Below, one piece after another: positions 1-13,075 of a stretch of 64,000 nucleotides of DNA. A program made the translations under genes and the position numbers. The notes beneath the pieces were generated by a model, which had not been told where the DNA came from, ran no database searches, and saw only the letters and a list, made by a program, of their open reading frames with translations. How positions within the stretch are numbered: position 1 is the first letter of the stretch; the number at the start of each line of letters is the position of its first letter. Source of the stretch: Setophaga petechia. Lineage: Eukaryota > Chordata > Aves > Passeriformes > Parulidae. The stretch lies in the NCBI GenBank assembly GCA_024362935.1, contig JANCRA010000025.1, forward strand, positions 13,976,936 to 14,040,935. The letters run 5' to 3'.

Positions 1-135
1 TCAGGTATATTTTTCAGGGTGGAAGAGGATGATGATGGAATTTTACTTGTAGTATTAACGTGTGTGTTTTGGAGCTGGATCCAGTTTACAGAATTTAACC
101 TGTTGCCTTTCTAAATAAATTTCTGTTGTTGGTGA
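1..135 (+). other. Possible 3' end of an upstream plus-strand transcript
   Basis: AATAAA at 114-119 is followed by a GT-rich stretch (TGTTGTTGGTGAATGTATTG), the usual arrangement of a poly(A) site. In human the neighbour on this side is SLC25A18 and then CECR2, both co-oriented, but no coding sequence here identifies the gene. Confidence 0.3.
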
Positions 136-3100
136 ATGTATTGTACATAATGGGGGAGGGGGTGGGCCCAGCTTGTAGTGGGCTTAGCACTGGAGGAATC
201 GTTAACTGTTTACAATCATATCACACTGAACTCTTTCAGGATAAGGGTGAGGGTTTGTGGGGAGTGGGGAGAGGTGAGGAAATGTGTGATGGATGACTTG
301 CTCTCCTCCTTCCTGTCGTCTGCAACCAAGACACGACCCCATGGCTGGTTGGCTTAATAGCAGGAATTGCTCAGGAGCATAACATGTCCTCCTCTCTCTC
401 TTGTCTTCTTCCTCCTTCCCCTCTCACCCCACCTCCACCCCTCTGGATCCAGGGCCTGAGTGCACTTCCAGCTCCTGTCATCATGGGGGAACAAGGGAAC
501 CAGGACCAGGAATTGAAACCAGGGCAGGACACCCATGGCATTGTCCTTTCTGCTAGTATAATACCCTTCTCCCTGCCTTTCTGATAGAAATGTGTGCTCT
601 AGAAAACAGAAAATGGCATAACTGGTCATCTTAAAATTTATTTTGGTGAAACCAGTGTAGTTGCAGGTGGAAGAGCACCTATCCAGTAGAACAATTTTGT
701 GCTAATCTGTACTGCCCTGCTGCCCAAGAAGAGTCCCCACCTCTTTCTCTGACCCTGGGCTAAATTTACTTCTTAGCAGCAGTGAAGCAGAAAGTGCCAC
801 AGGCTTCCTGAGCACTTTTACTGAGGAGGAAGAGCAAGAGACTGCCTTGGGGGAATGGCAGGATCACTGCAGTGTGAGCCATTTGTTTGATTTGGCATTT
901 GCAAGTTGCAGGTGAATTGGGAAGCACTCAAGCACTCATTCAGAGTTGGATGTGGAGGTTGATTGGCTCAGAAGCTGAGGGACAAAAGGGCTGCATGCTT
1001 CAATTGAGTTGGTTTTACTTTGTTGTCAAGCAGCAGGGCCAGTGGAGTACTGCACTGGGAGAAACCCTCTGTGCCAGGGCTCGGACAGCCACTGCTTGTT
1101 CAAGTGAGTTCTGTAGGAATTTCATCTGCATTTATTCACATGTTGCAGCTAACAAGCAGTTGATTATTCTTGAGGAAGCTGGAGTAAAATGTTAAGTTCT
1201 GAGACTGGGCAGCAGGAGCTGCTGGGAGCACAGCTCCTGTGAGCAGGCTGCTGGTTGCACTGGGAGAGGACCGTGGTTAAAAAGAGGATCTGCCAAGCAG
1301 TGGGACAGAGGATGGCAGCAGCAGGAGGACAGAGCAGCATCTTTAGTCTGTGTGATACCAGCTAGAGGAGGAGTACTGTCTCCAGTTTCTGGAGGACTTT
1401 TCTGCCTGCTTTCTTATTTTGGTGCCATCACCCATACCTTTAGCTGGATTACACCAGGATGCAGGACTGTACTGCCTTTGTCCTGCTTTGTAGATCTGCC
1501 ACAGCTGGCAGAGCTGTTCAGGTAAATGGCAGGTAGCATCTGACTGAGCCATTGCTCCTTCTGTCCTAAGCTTTTGGAAGCACAAAAAGCCTAAAAACGG
1601 AGAAATATTCTTTCCTGAAATAGCTGGGAAAAGGAAGGACTGCCATGTTAGTGCCCAGTGAGCCTCACTTCTCTTGCTACAGTACTTTTGCCTCTGATGA
1701 GCTGTGTAGGGCCAAGGCATTTTCCAAGCCTAACAGGAGTTAAAATTCCTTGTGTGATGGCACAAGTGTGCTTCCAGATGCAGTTCTTATCCACTGCTGC
1801 AGCCAGCCTGGGAGCTGGCGCTGCTGGCTGCTTAGGCCAGGCAGTTGCCTGGGACATCTGTCAATGTACTGGGAATGGCTTCCAATATCTATGTACAGAT
1901 GCCATTACATTAAGAAAGGGAAGGTAGGGGTTTTGGTGTGAGGTTTTTTTTCATTTGTATTCATCTGTCAGGGAGCAAAATGGTGCAAGTATAACTCCTG
2001 TAAGACAACAATGCTGGGACAAGCACAGTTGCTTCTCCTTGTAAAGCAGTCTTTACTTCACTGTAGATATAAAAATAATTGAAAATAACAGATTTAAAAA
2101 CAGAGGAACTGGAAAATATAGCAAAGCATTTCGTAGCAAAGCATTGAAAACTCTGGAAATGTGGATGTAGATTCTGCAAAGAAGCCCTGCCATACTTCAG
2201 CCTGTCTTCTGTATCACAGCCAGCTGAATATTTGAATGGGGCTCTCATTCAGCCCATTGTGAACATTGCAGAACAGGAGGTTTTAAGTTGCTATAAAAAC
2301 TCTCCAAGCAGGCTGAAACACACTTCAGCTGGAACTGGCACTGAAAACATGGTTCTAGTGGTCATGGCCTCTGGATGAGGACCAAGCCTCAATCAAAACA
2401 GGAGAGAGCTAAGGAGGGCAAGAATTGCTTGTGGTCTGCCTGGAGAGGGTAGTGCAGTGTCAGACAGTGATAGATACCCTCACTTGACATGAGGCAAACC
2501 TGGGAGAAGGGTTTGACTTGCAGGTGTGGAAAACAAAACCAAGAAGTGAAGCTGAGTCCTCTGGAGGGTTTCTAGATAAATGGCTTTTGATGTAGTCAGT
2601 AATTTTCATTAAAGTGGCTAACAAGCTGCTGTTGTGAGGACAGATGGTTTCTGTTAGAAAAGAATACAGGGAGCTATGGCTGTGCTTTCCTGAGGACAGG
2701 ACATGCTGAGGTGGAGAGATGCTGCTGGAGTCTTATATTGGAGTTTCCAGATTTTCAAATGTTTTGTTCATAAGTGAGGGTTGGGGGTTTTTCTTTCCCT
2801 CTTACAATATCTAGGGATCCCCTGAAAACCAGAGCCTGATCTTGCTAGGTACAATCTGAGCAAATCACTGAAAAGTCTCTCCTCAGAGGGAACAGCCCTG
2901 GGAGAGGATTGCTGTGCTGGAGTACCTGAGAAAATGTAAGGAGGAACAGATAATATGAATTTTATGATTTCCAAACCATGCTGCTTTGTAGATATAGTGG
3001 AAGATAGGTTTGATGGATTTAGAAGAGTAGCATTACAGCTGTTTATGTACAGAGTGGTGTTTTGTGCCACAGGTTGGATTGCAGTGCAGAAGTGTAGCTG

Positions 3101-6100
3101 CACTTTAAAATAACATGGCTTTTAAGTGCCATGCTTGGCCACTATCCTAAATTTTGAACACAATACAGAGAAGCTGCAGCGCATTCCCCAGCATTGTTGT
3201 AGTACAGTATATTACCAGCTGGTCCTTTTTCAGAAAGCATCCTGAACTAGTGACTTTGCAGAATTTCCTGTGGCTATTACTTTTCCCATCTGGAGGATGT
3301 GTTTTGCTATAATTACAGATTTCATGTTAAACGAGATTATATAATACATAGAACAATTATGAAGTTGACCATTTTCAAGCACAACAAAAATTTCCAATGT
3401 TCTCAGAAGATCTTTGTGTGCTACTCTACCTTTTTAGCCTCTTGCTCTCCCCACCACTTCCTCCTTTCTAAGTGGTGTGTGGTGTTCCTAAGCTCCCTGG
3501 ATGTCAACTTGCCTTTGCACAGGCTGTTGTATAAAATCCCCCCGAGACTCTGAATCTTTGGGCATCTTAGGTGACACAGGCTCTGACAATTCAACTGGAA
3601 AGGGCAGTCACTGAGGCTTCACTGTGACTTTTAGCTAACTTAGAAGTTTGCAGTCTATAAATTCCATGGTGTGACCCAGCAAACCACTCCGTAGCAATCC
3701 AAGGCACCAGCCTGCAATGAGGAGGACAAAAGAGGAAAGCAAATTTGAAGCTCCAAGGCCCAACTAGTTTGATTTGTGACTTTGAGGAGACACTTTTCTT
3801 GGAAGCTTCTGATTCTTTCTTGTCTGCCAAATGCCTTTCCCATGCAGACTTTCTGAAGCAAATCGCCTGTGTATATTTTTGTAAGTGTGGTTTCTCAGGG
3901 TCTTGGAGAGCTATCAGCTTTCTGATGTCTTATCTGAAAGCAAGTCACAGAGACTGTCTTTCATTCTGCTGACTGAGGCAGCTCCCCTGCAGGTTCTCAC
4001 CCCAACACTTCTCCATTTAAAATGAAAGTATAATTAGAAAACAACCTTTCTTTATTTTCTCCACTGATCCCTGACAGGTTTTTGTTCATCTCTTTGTTCA
4101 GCCAAGGTGGTTTCTTTGTTCTTGATGGCTTCATTCTGCTTTCCTTTTCTGCAAAGACTGTGTTGCTGTATGCTCTGTGGAATTTCAGAGAAGGTGCTGA
4201 AATGAATGACAGGGAAGTGTCATCCCAAAGAGTGGCTTGGAGAAGACCAGCAGTGCAATCTGTGATGGTGTAGTTGGTCCTGATTCCCCTTGCTGCAGAG
4301 CAGTCATGCAACTGGGTCTGCACTTAATCAGAGCAACCCCTTAAAAAGTTTTTATTGTGGTGCATCAGTGGAGGAACAGAGGAGTTTGCTCTTGCAGAAT
4401 TCGTGTTTTGCTTTAAGGCAGGTGCTGGTGCTTGCAGAGCAGTTGTGTGAGTGCCAGGTCCTTCCTGCAAGGCCAGGACTGAGACAGGCTGTGCAAGGAG
4501 GGCTGCAGCCCCTGTGAGCTCTAAGAGCCTGTGCCTATTGTGAGGGAGGGAGAGAGCATCTCAGAGGTTGCCCTCGCAGCCTGTCCCCATCTGTACCTGC
4601 TTAACGTGGTGGGGGTGAGCACACTGCCAAGGAGAACCCTTTTAACCAGCACACACTGAACTGCTCCTGCTAGTTTTCACTGCCCACCTCCCACTCTGAC
4701 AAAGAGCTGGGGAGGGACCCATTTCCAGCTGTCTCCCAACAGGAGCTCCTGGGGACAACCAAGGCAAGGCTCCATCTACCCCTAGGCAGGGAAATTCAGG
4801 GCAGGGTTTAATAGATTTGAAATCAGATAGTAACATCCAAGTCTACCTTTGAAGTGAGCTGTGTTGTGCCCTTTCCTTTTTCATCACTGTCTCACCTTGG
4901 CTGACATGCAGGATTTGAGAGACCATGGAGCATTTTGTAGCTCTAACACTGCTGGTCTTGCCTTGACTGAGGGCTTTTTTCCTTCATTTGCAGCCATGGC
5001 CTAGATTTCTTTTGGCAAAGGTTTTCCTCTTTTTGAAACATGGTTATCAAAGTGAACAGCGTATCCAGGAGAGAGCTACATCCACCAGGGAAAGAGGGGA
5101 TAAAGGATTAATTAGGACTGAGGTTTAATTGGGATTTTCAGCAACTCTTGCAAGTCCCTCTGTCCTTTGCCCCTTTGGAAACACTTGGCTCACTTAGCAT
5201 AATGGCAGTAAGTGGAATATCTTCTAAATAAAAGCAGCACTGACTCTTTGTGAGCACAATTCCCTTGTTGTGGACAAAGTCAGACCCGAGAGCCACTGGA
5301 GGCTCCTTTGGGCATCAGATGAGTGAGACCTGCAGGCACCTGGTGCACTCAAACCCTGCAGCACGGCAGGGGAGCAATCTCCCTTTCCAAAGCCAGCCAG
5401 GCAGCTCCAGGAGCCCAGGCCTCAACTCTTAGTCTGGAAAGTCCTCTGATTCCCTTCTGTATCATATGCCAACCCTTCCCCTCTCCTTGCTTCCCAGTTT
5501 TCAAGCCTCTTCCCTCTGCTGGCTGCCCTGCAGTTGGTGGCTGTCAAGGGCAGAGATGAAAGCTCATTGCCCACAAGGGCACAGGGCTGGCCCTGCCAGC
5601 TGCCTCCTCTGCACACTCACAGGCAGCAGCTGGGGAGGGCACATTTACCCCCCTCATTAAATCAGGGTGTCCTCAGTGGCCCATGAGTGTTCTCTCTGTG
5701 TCCCTGGGGTTTGCCACCCAGGCACAGCAGTGTCTGTCCATCTGCCAGTACAGGGGGTTTGCTCCTGGTCCCAGTGCAGGGCTCCCACACGTGATCCTGC
5801 CATGTCTACCTTCAGGAGGGTTTAGGTTAAAAATGCCTGTGCAAATACTGTGTACAGCTGTGGAAACTCTTGTCTCTCCTCCTTGATGGATCTGTGAACG
5901 TTGCTGATCTTTTTCTGAGCAATAATAACATGCAGCAGTGCAGCTTTGACCTTCCTGTACTGTTTTAGGGCTAAGGTGGCTATGGAACACACCGAGGGGG
6001 GTTTCATAGTCTCAGTGGGAAGCAAGGTGCTCTCTGTGGCCCTACATTTTATCATGCCATGTTCCTGCTTGTCCAGAGACTGGTGGGCTGATTTAGGTAG

Positions 6101-6330
6101 CTGTGAGAGAGCTGGTTGCTCCTTCTGTGTTTGGGAAGGCAGAGAGGGAAGGGAGCAGTTGGGTAAAGTTGAGCCTCATCCGTGCATCCATCCATCCATC
6201 CATTCATTCATCCATCCATCCACAGAGCAGAGCACATGGAGGAGGGGTGGGTGGACCACTGGTTTAATGCCTCTGGGGGAGGAGAGTGAGCCACTGCTGC
6301 TTCCCTTGGCATTGCTGGGGAGGGAGTGGG
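136..6330. other. No gene recognised
   Basis: Mixed-composition unique sequence. ORFs are short and without domains on both strands. A minus-strand stretch near 4080-4200 encodes a KKPPWLNKEM-like string that faintly resembles the region upstream of reverse transcriptase in CR1 elements. A (CATC)n microsatellite lies at 6185-6222. Confidence 0.5.
6185..6222. repeat. (CATC)n/(CATT) microsatellite
   Basis: A tetranucleotide tract, CATC with interspersed CATT units, about 38 bp. Confidence 0.85.
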
Positions 6331-6339
6331 GGAGCCATG

Positions 6340-7240
6340 CCACTACATCCATTCATTTTTCTGAAGTTGGGTAACATTGGGGTTGTTTTTGTATTATTGT
6401 AAGTTTGTAAAGAATGTAATCTGTCTGTCGGGGGCACAAGGAGAAAACGGGGGCCTTTCTCTTTTTGGGTGAGGCTGTTCTTATGTTGCTGTGCTTTTTG
6501 TTGTTGGGCAGGGAGGGCTCTAGTGGCTGTGGGGGCAAAGCCTGGCCCTTGTCAACGGCTTGCAGCTGTCCCAGGGTGACAGGAGGGTGAGCTGAGGCTG
6601 CTGCAGAGACCTCCCACACCAAGCTGTGAAAACGCCTCTGCCTGTGTCCCTCAGCGGGGGACACCTGACCTGCAGTGGGGCTCTGCACTGCCATGTTTTG
6701 CTGGGTGTGCTGGGATGTAACATTCGAGGACTGGGCTTGCTTGTCCTCAGCTCAGCTGGAAACTGGGCTGAACTGGGCTGTTCAGGAAAGGTTGGACTGG
6801 AGGGGCTCAGTTTATCAGCTCAAGAAGGAGTTCATGCTGGAGCTGCTCATCCCAGCACTTGTGTCCCCAGCAGGGCCTCGGGGGCTTCACCTCTCCATCC
6901 TCTGTTGGCCAGGAGCCCTCTCCTTCCTCCCCATCCTGTAGAGCACAGTGTCAGGGATCCTCTTCTCTCTCCTGCTGCTGCAAAGTTGTGTGAACTTTCC
7001 TGGTCAATACTGGAAAGGGGAATGCTATTTATTTTTATATTGTGTATATTTTGTCTTGGTCTGCTGATTACCTTTGTTCCCCAAGAGCGACAGTTACCTC
7101 AATAGTTAGTTTAATACTGTGTGTTGGGTAATTTTTTTAAAGAACTTTTTTAAAATCTTGATCCTTGGAGGTCTGTAGATTTTATTTCCATATGAATTGG
7201 TTATTTTGTATAAAGTACATTCTTAAAATAGCAATCACCC
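6340..7240 (+). other. 3'UTR-like AT-rich block
   Basis: AT-rich, T-rich sequence resembles a terminal 3'UTR in the plus direction, with TTTATTTTTATATTGTGTAT at about 7027 and TATAAA at about 7209. It sits next to GC-richer sequence. Assignment to the upstream gene is a guess. Confidence 0.25.
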
Positions 7241-10200
7241 TTGCTGTATGTGTGTTTTCTTGTCTCCTGGATGGTCTCCCTCTTCCTTTGCAAGGGGAAG
7301 CGGATGGGGGTGGGAGGATAACACAGAGGGCTTTTTTTCAGAGAGACAAAGCCCTGGACTGCAGTCAGACACTGTTGTACCACCTGTAATCCATTTACAA
7401 GAGAGCACCTGGAAAGCTAATCGGGATCATTTCCCGTTCAGGAGCACAGCTGTCTGCCCATGAACAACCCAGCTGTGCAAATGAGATGCTGTCACTGCTT
7501 TCCCCCCAAGGTCCCTGGTGGGCTGTGGGTTTTCCTGCAGCCCAGGTGTGCAGGGAAGTCTTCCTCTCTCCCCAAAACACATCATGCTTTTGGGGTGGTC
7601 TGTACCCCCACACCCACGTGAAACCTCTCTGCTTTAAAAGTGGTGACTGCCCTCGATGGAGCCCATGGGGTGATGCTGCTAAGGAGGAGCTGATGTAACC
7701 TCTGTGAGTCCCCTTTGTGCTGGTCAATGAGGTCCTCAGGGGCTGTTAGAGGAGGGAAAGCCTTTGGAGCCCGTGTGTGGTGGTCCAAATGAATACTGGG
7801 CCCAGAAGGGCACTTGCTGTTTGTTTATTCAATCTCCCATGTGGGATGGGGCAGGGGTTGCAGCAGGGAGGTGTTCAAAGGCAGCTCAGCTCTTTCTCTC
7901 CAGGTTTCAGCATCACAGCCAGCACTGGCCATGCTGGTTCATGCTGGGAGGTGCCTGCTGTAGGTGCATGGAGGCAGCTTGCACTCGGCCATTGCACAGC
8001 TGCTCCCTGAATTAATAACGTGCTCTGTTCTGCTGATTCTGCAGCTTTACATCAGGACAGAATTAAGGTGATTTTCCTTAAAAGCTGGTGCCAGCAAACA
8101 GAGGCATGAGGGGATGAACAGCAGAAGGATGGGGGCACAAAGGCTCCCAGGTGCATGCTGCAAGCCTTTTCCTTCTCCTCCTCAGCTCCATCCAGTGAAA
8201 TCTCCCTGTGTTTCCTCCAGGGCTGCTAACAGACGCTCACATCTCCTGCCAGAACAGCCCTGCAGCGTAGCCTGCTCGCTCTGTGGGCTCCATCTGCCCC
8301 TCCTGTGGGATCCTCACTGGGGCTGGGGCTGCTCCCAAGCTGAGCACGCTCTCCTGGCTCTCAGCACCAGAGCTGCCAATGCAAAGAGATGCCCAGGAAA
8401 CATTTTTCTGTGGTGCAGGACTCCAAACTCGGTGGCCAAGCCAGGAGCCAGCATCTTTTCTGGCCAAGGAAGCCCAGAGGAGCACATGTAGGCAGCTTCC
8501 CATCCTGGGCCTGGACCCCAAACCCACCAGCCAGGTGCCAGAGCTGCCCCTGCTGTCCAGGGCAGGCAGATGAAGTCAAACATCCTAGCAGGGCTTTTCC
8601 CAGCCCAGCTGCAAGCTCCAGGCCCTGCAAAGGCTTCTGAGGACCCTGGCTCCTTGCTCCTGGGGAGGATGAAGAGCTGCTCTGTCACATATCCCCCCTT
8701 CCCCTCTCCCCTCCGCAGGGACCAGAGTTTGGGGAGACAAGAGCAAGCTGTCCAATTTAAGAAGGGAGGAATTTTGTCCCCCTATCAGTCCCAGGAAGTG
8801 TTTGGGTCAGAGGGGATTGGCACAGGGAGATTTTTAATCCTGGGGCTAAGCCGGCACAGAGTGGGGTCGGCACTAATTGGAACCAGTCCTGGGGAAGGGG
8901 CGGATGGAGCTGCTCCCTTCAGAGCTGCCTTGCAGCCCAGGCAAAGACAAAGCTTATCTGTGCTGTAGGAAATGCCTGGTCCTGATCTTGACAAAGTGTC
9001 AAACCAAGCCACGTGTCCCTTCATTTTTTTCTACCTTTCTTTCTACTACTAGCCACAATTCTTGATTCTTCTCCTCTTTCCTTTATTCCATGGGCTGGCA
9101 AAGCTACTCCCACCCCCTTGTACAAAGGGAGCTTTCCTGAGCTCTTATGCTGAGGCTTTAAACTCTCTCTCTCTCTCTCTGGCCTCCTTCTCCCTGAGAA
9201 CAGGGATGCTTCCCAAACACAGCTTTTTTTCCCCCAAAAAAAACATTTCAAACCAACTCACTTGTTCATGTAGGCTTGAATTTGGGATGGATTTGATGAA
9301 TCAGTTTCAACAGGGAGCAGTTTAGTGCCCAGTTTGGGTGTGGAAATAAATGGCAGCCACTCACCCCCATGATGGGGCAGACCCTGGGAAAGCTCTGACT
9401 CCAGGCAGGCTTTGCCACAGCTGGAGGACGATGCACCTGTAATGGAGCTAAATGCAGAATTTTGGAAATGCCTAATGGTGAAGGAAAAACCAGAATGTCT
9501 TTGGCATGATCAGTGGTTTTTTGGGTTTTTTTTTGTGGGAGGAGGCTGTTGGTTGGTTTTGTGTATTTCTCTAAAAAAAGAAGCATCTTGCAGATAAAGC
9601 TCCCATCTTGAATTTTCTCATTAGTCACCACACTTTAGTGTGGGAGACACTACTTCACAGAAAGGCAGGACTAGGACATTTGGGATAGCTCAGCAAGACT
9701 CAGTTTTAGGCTAAAACAAATTATTTCTAAATGCAGAAATGTTCACTAATAGATATTAGGAAAAACAAATGTACACATAAGTTAAAATTTTGATTTCTTT
9801 TCTTCCCACATTGAGATGAAAAATGCAACTTCTCCAAGCAGATGGAGATCTCTCAAAGGGTGGGACCCTGCTGTATCTCCTCCAGCACACAGAGCTGCAG
9901 TTTTTACTTGGTGGAGAAGTCAGAGGCACAGGAGGGCAAAGCAAAGGCACTGGCGTGGTGGGATGAGAATGTACCTGAGCCCCTTGATCCCAGCCATGAG
10001 CTTGGTCTGAGGTGCTGTGTTGGTGCCTGGATGTTTATACACTCACAAAACGAGTACTGAGGTCTCCCAGGTGCTAAAATAAAAGTAAACTTGTTCTGGA
10101 CCATAACAAGACCCCCCAAATGTCAATTCCCAAGGGCCAGCAGCAGAGACAGAGAGGTTTTACTGGAGGAGGTGGGAAGAGGCAGGGGCTGGGGTTTGCC

Positions 10201-12885
10201 ATGGGCTGGGGCAGCGTTTCAGGGCTGCCCCCTCCTCTTCTGTCAGCTCCCGGAAGCCTCATGGCCAGAGTTTAAAATTCCTTTCCCAGAGAGGCTGCCA
10301 GGGTGGAGGGATCATAAAAAGTTCAGCCCCTTGTCACAAACGCTCCCGTTCTTCCGGGGCCGGTGGGCAAAAGTTGTTAGCAATTTCCTCGGGCCATGAC
10401 CTTTGTTTTGACCATGGCAGAGGAGGATTGCAATCCATCAAAGCCTGCCTGGCCTGGGGAGAGGGCTGAGCAGAGAAGGGGGAGCCTTTACCAGGGGCAG
10501 GGGGCACAAGGACACGGCTTTGCCCTTCAGGTTTGGTGAGGAGCAGAGGGGGATGCTCAGCTGGAAACTCAAACTTCCCAACGTGGGATCCTGTGAGGGA
10601 AACTTCACTGCGTGGGCCACAAGAGAAATTTGAGAGTTTGCATTCATTTCCTTTCCCAAGAGGGATACTGGATTACAATTTACTGCATCAGCAGAGTGGG
10701 GAAAGATGTCCTGCAGAGCTTGTGCCCAGAGCCAGCCGTGCAGACCAGGCAGCCACATCAGCACCTAATTCCAGCAGGAGCTTGGGCAAAATGGGAGATG
10801 CCAGCACATTTACAACCTCCCAAGTCCCAGCCCATCAAAGCCATATTGATCTCTGGCCTTTCCAGGCTGCATGGGTTTTTGGAAGATCCCATAGCACTGT
10901 GTTTTGTTAGGAAAATCAGCGGCAAACTAGAACTCCCCCCTGGGAAATGGCTGGCTCCCACAGACACCTGCCTCTCCACTCAAGTTCCCAGGGGGGCAAT
11001 TCATCCCTGGAGCATCCCTGGTGCTCCCCTGCACCCTGGTGTCCCCTTTGAAGACATAGCTGCATATGAAACAAATCTCCCCTGAGGAAATGCAGCCTGT
11101 GCATACCAGTCTACTCTGCTTTCCTTGGCTGCCTGCCCCTGCCTCCCTCCCTCTGATCTCTGCTTCCCTAGGGAAATGCACAGATTCCCTTGGGAAGTTC
11201 CAGTTATGCCCCTGATGAGGCCCCTGGAGAGCACCTAGGTTTTGGGGTCAGCAGGGAGGGTTGCAGTGTTTCACCTGTCCCCTTTGTGACACCAAGCATG
11301 GCCTCGTAACACCCAGACCTTCCTTTCCAGCTCCATCACTTGCATGACAACCAGGGCAGGTTTTTCCCTAGGAAGGAGCTGTGTGCTCATTTCCAGGTAC
11401 AGCAGAGCATGATATAGAGAAATGTCCTGCTTATTTCCTTGTTTGACAAGGATCTGTTGAGCTTGGGGAGAAGAAGAGAAGGAAAGAACTTTTCACACCT
11501 CAAACTGAGAACCTTAGGCTGTGTCAGGTAGCTCCTTAGACTAAGAGTCACACCAGTCCTCCAGAAAGTCTGGAGAAGGCAAACCAGAGCTCTCTGTGGG
11601 AATGATCCTCTGCTCCCATGCCAACTGATAGCCTGCATAGCTGAATGCCCACCCCACTTCCCTCTGCATCTGTATTTTGTCTGCCTGACTCACACCAAGC
11701 CCAAGCCCCTCTCTGTCTGGGTGCAGTGCAGTCAGCAGCGCTGGGGTTTGATGTCTGTGACATCCCCTCACACCATAAGCAGCTGTACACTTTGTACACT
11801 GGGTGCTGACCCCAGGCCTGTTGGCATTTTGCCCCTGTCACCACCAAAACACTAAACACAGCCCTCCTTGCCATCCTGTGTCCGTGCCCATCTCAGAGGC
11901 CATGCCACGTTGTCTGGGCTCACCCATTCTCAGGCCTCACTGATATCAAAGCCCCAGAAGCTGCTCTCCTTTGCCCAGGCCCTGCTCTGCTGCTCTCCCT
12001 GCAGCCCAGACACCCCTCCATGCCATGGCCACAGCTCCATGTGGCTCAGAGAGCTTTGAGGGGCACCAAAGCAGTTGCCCTTGGCACAGGTAGGTTTGGG
12101 AACAGCGAGGAGCCAGGGCTGGAGCCACAGGTTCCTGCCTTTCCAGCAGGGCTGATGCTGCCGGGGTGCTCTGAAGGAGAGGGGCCATGGAGCATGGGAA
12201 AGGGCAGCAGCCTTGGGAGAGCAGCCCCCTGTCCCAGGCACGCCTGGCTCTGGGCCTGCCCCACAGGAGGGAGCAGATGATCAAAGGGGCTGCTCTGCTC
12301 TGCTCCTGCATCCTCCTGTTCACGTGTGTGCACACACCTCCTGTGCCTCCCAAGAGACTCCTCATGCTCTCTATCTTCTCTCCAAGATATTTCCCTTCCA
12401 TTCCTTTGTTTCCTTTCCAAATCCCCATTTTTCCTTTGGCACTCCCAGCAGGGGAAGGCACCCTTTGCTCCCACTAACCACATCCAGCCTCCTTGGTTTT
12501 CCACCCTGCTGCCCTGCCTCTGGCACTTGGTGCTGCCTGGGTGGGAGGCACAGGGACCTCCTGTCACCCAGGGGGTGTTTGCAGCACCCCTGAACCTCCC
12601 ACCCACCATGGCTGGGAGGAGCTGAGGGGTGTCAGCTTCCAAAGTGACCAGGAAAACCCCTGGAGACCTCTGCCTTTGCCCCCTGCAAATTCCTGCAGCT
12701 CCCTTACCCCCTCGTAGTCCTGGGGGAGTTCCTCAGCCTCTGCTGAAGTCCTGAGACCCCTGTGGATGCACCAGGTGTGATACAACACCTCTAGCACAGG
12801 GTGAAAATGCTTTTCATCAGCATGGAAAGCCTTTTTGGTACATCACAGGTCTCCAAAGTGAGCTGCATGCAGAGGAAAACACTGT
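7241..12885. other. No gene recognised; GC-richer unique sequence
   Basis: Long overlapping ORFs on both strands (up to 198 codons on the minus strand at 12046-12642) look like low-stop-density artefacts of CT/AG-rich DNA, and no protein family is recognisable. A (CT)9 repeat lies at 9163-9180. Confidence 0.5.
9163..9180. repeat. (CT)9 microsatellite
   Basis: Nine uninterrupted CT units. Confidence 0.85.
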
Positions 12886-12889
12886 TGGG

Positions 12890-13075
12890 GTGCAAGAGGA
12901 GAATACAGTTTGCACTATTAATAAATAAAACATATTAATTTCATATTTATATAATCCTTTTTAAATTTATAGTTTTGTTATGCTTTATAATATAACTAGT
13001 ACAGTAGTACCTGCATACTATAATTTAAACCTGCATATATAATTTATAAATCAACATATTTATTTGGGGCAGATG
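12890..13075. other. AT-rich island
   Basis: A sharply AT-rich patch with AATAAATAAAACA near 12920, lying between GC-richer blocks. It has no reading frame or recognisable element. Confidence 0.6.

Noticed and set aside
4080..4200. Minus-strand peptide KKPPWLNKEM resembling CR1 ORF2
   Set aside because: The match is a short string, and no flanking CR1 reverse-transcriptase motifs follow; kept only as a remark.
6626..7105. 159-codon plus-strand ORF with a hydrophobic C-terminal stretch
   Set aside because: It reads out of GC-rich sequence into the AT-rich 3'UTR-like block; the hydrophobic tail is T-rich DNA, not a domain.
10397..10414. Two TGACCT/TGACCA nuclear-receptor half-sites as direct repeats
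   Set aside because: Spacing is six bases, outside the standard DR1-DR5 set, and no gene lies nearby.
11946..12642. 171- and 198-codon minus-strand ORFs
   Set aside because: They overlap each other in different frames, are low in complexity and match no family I know.
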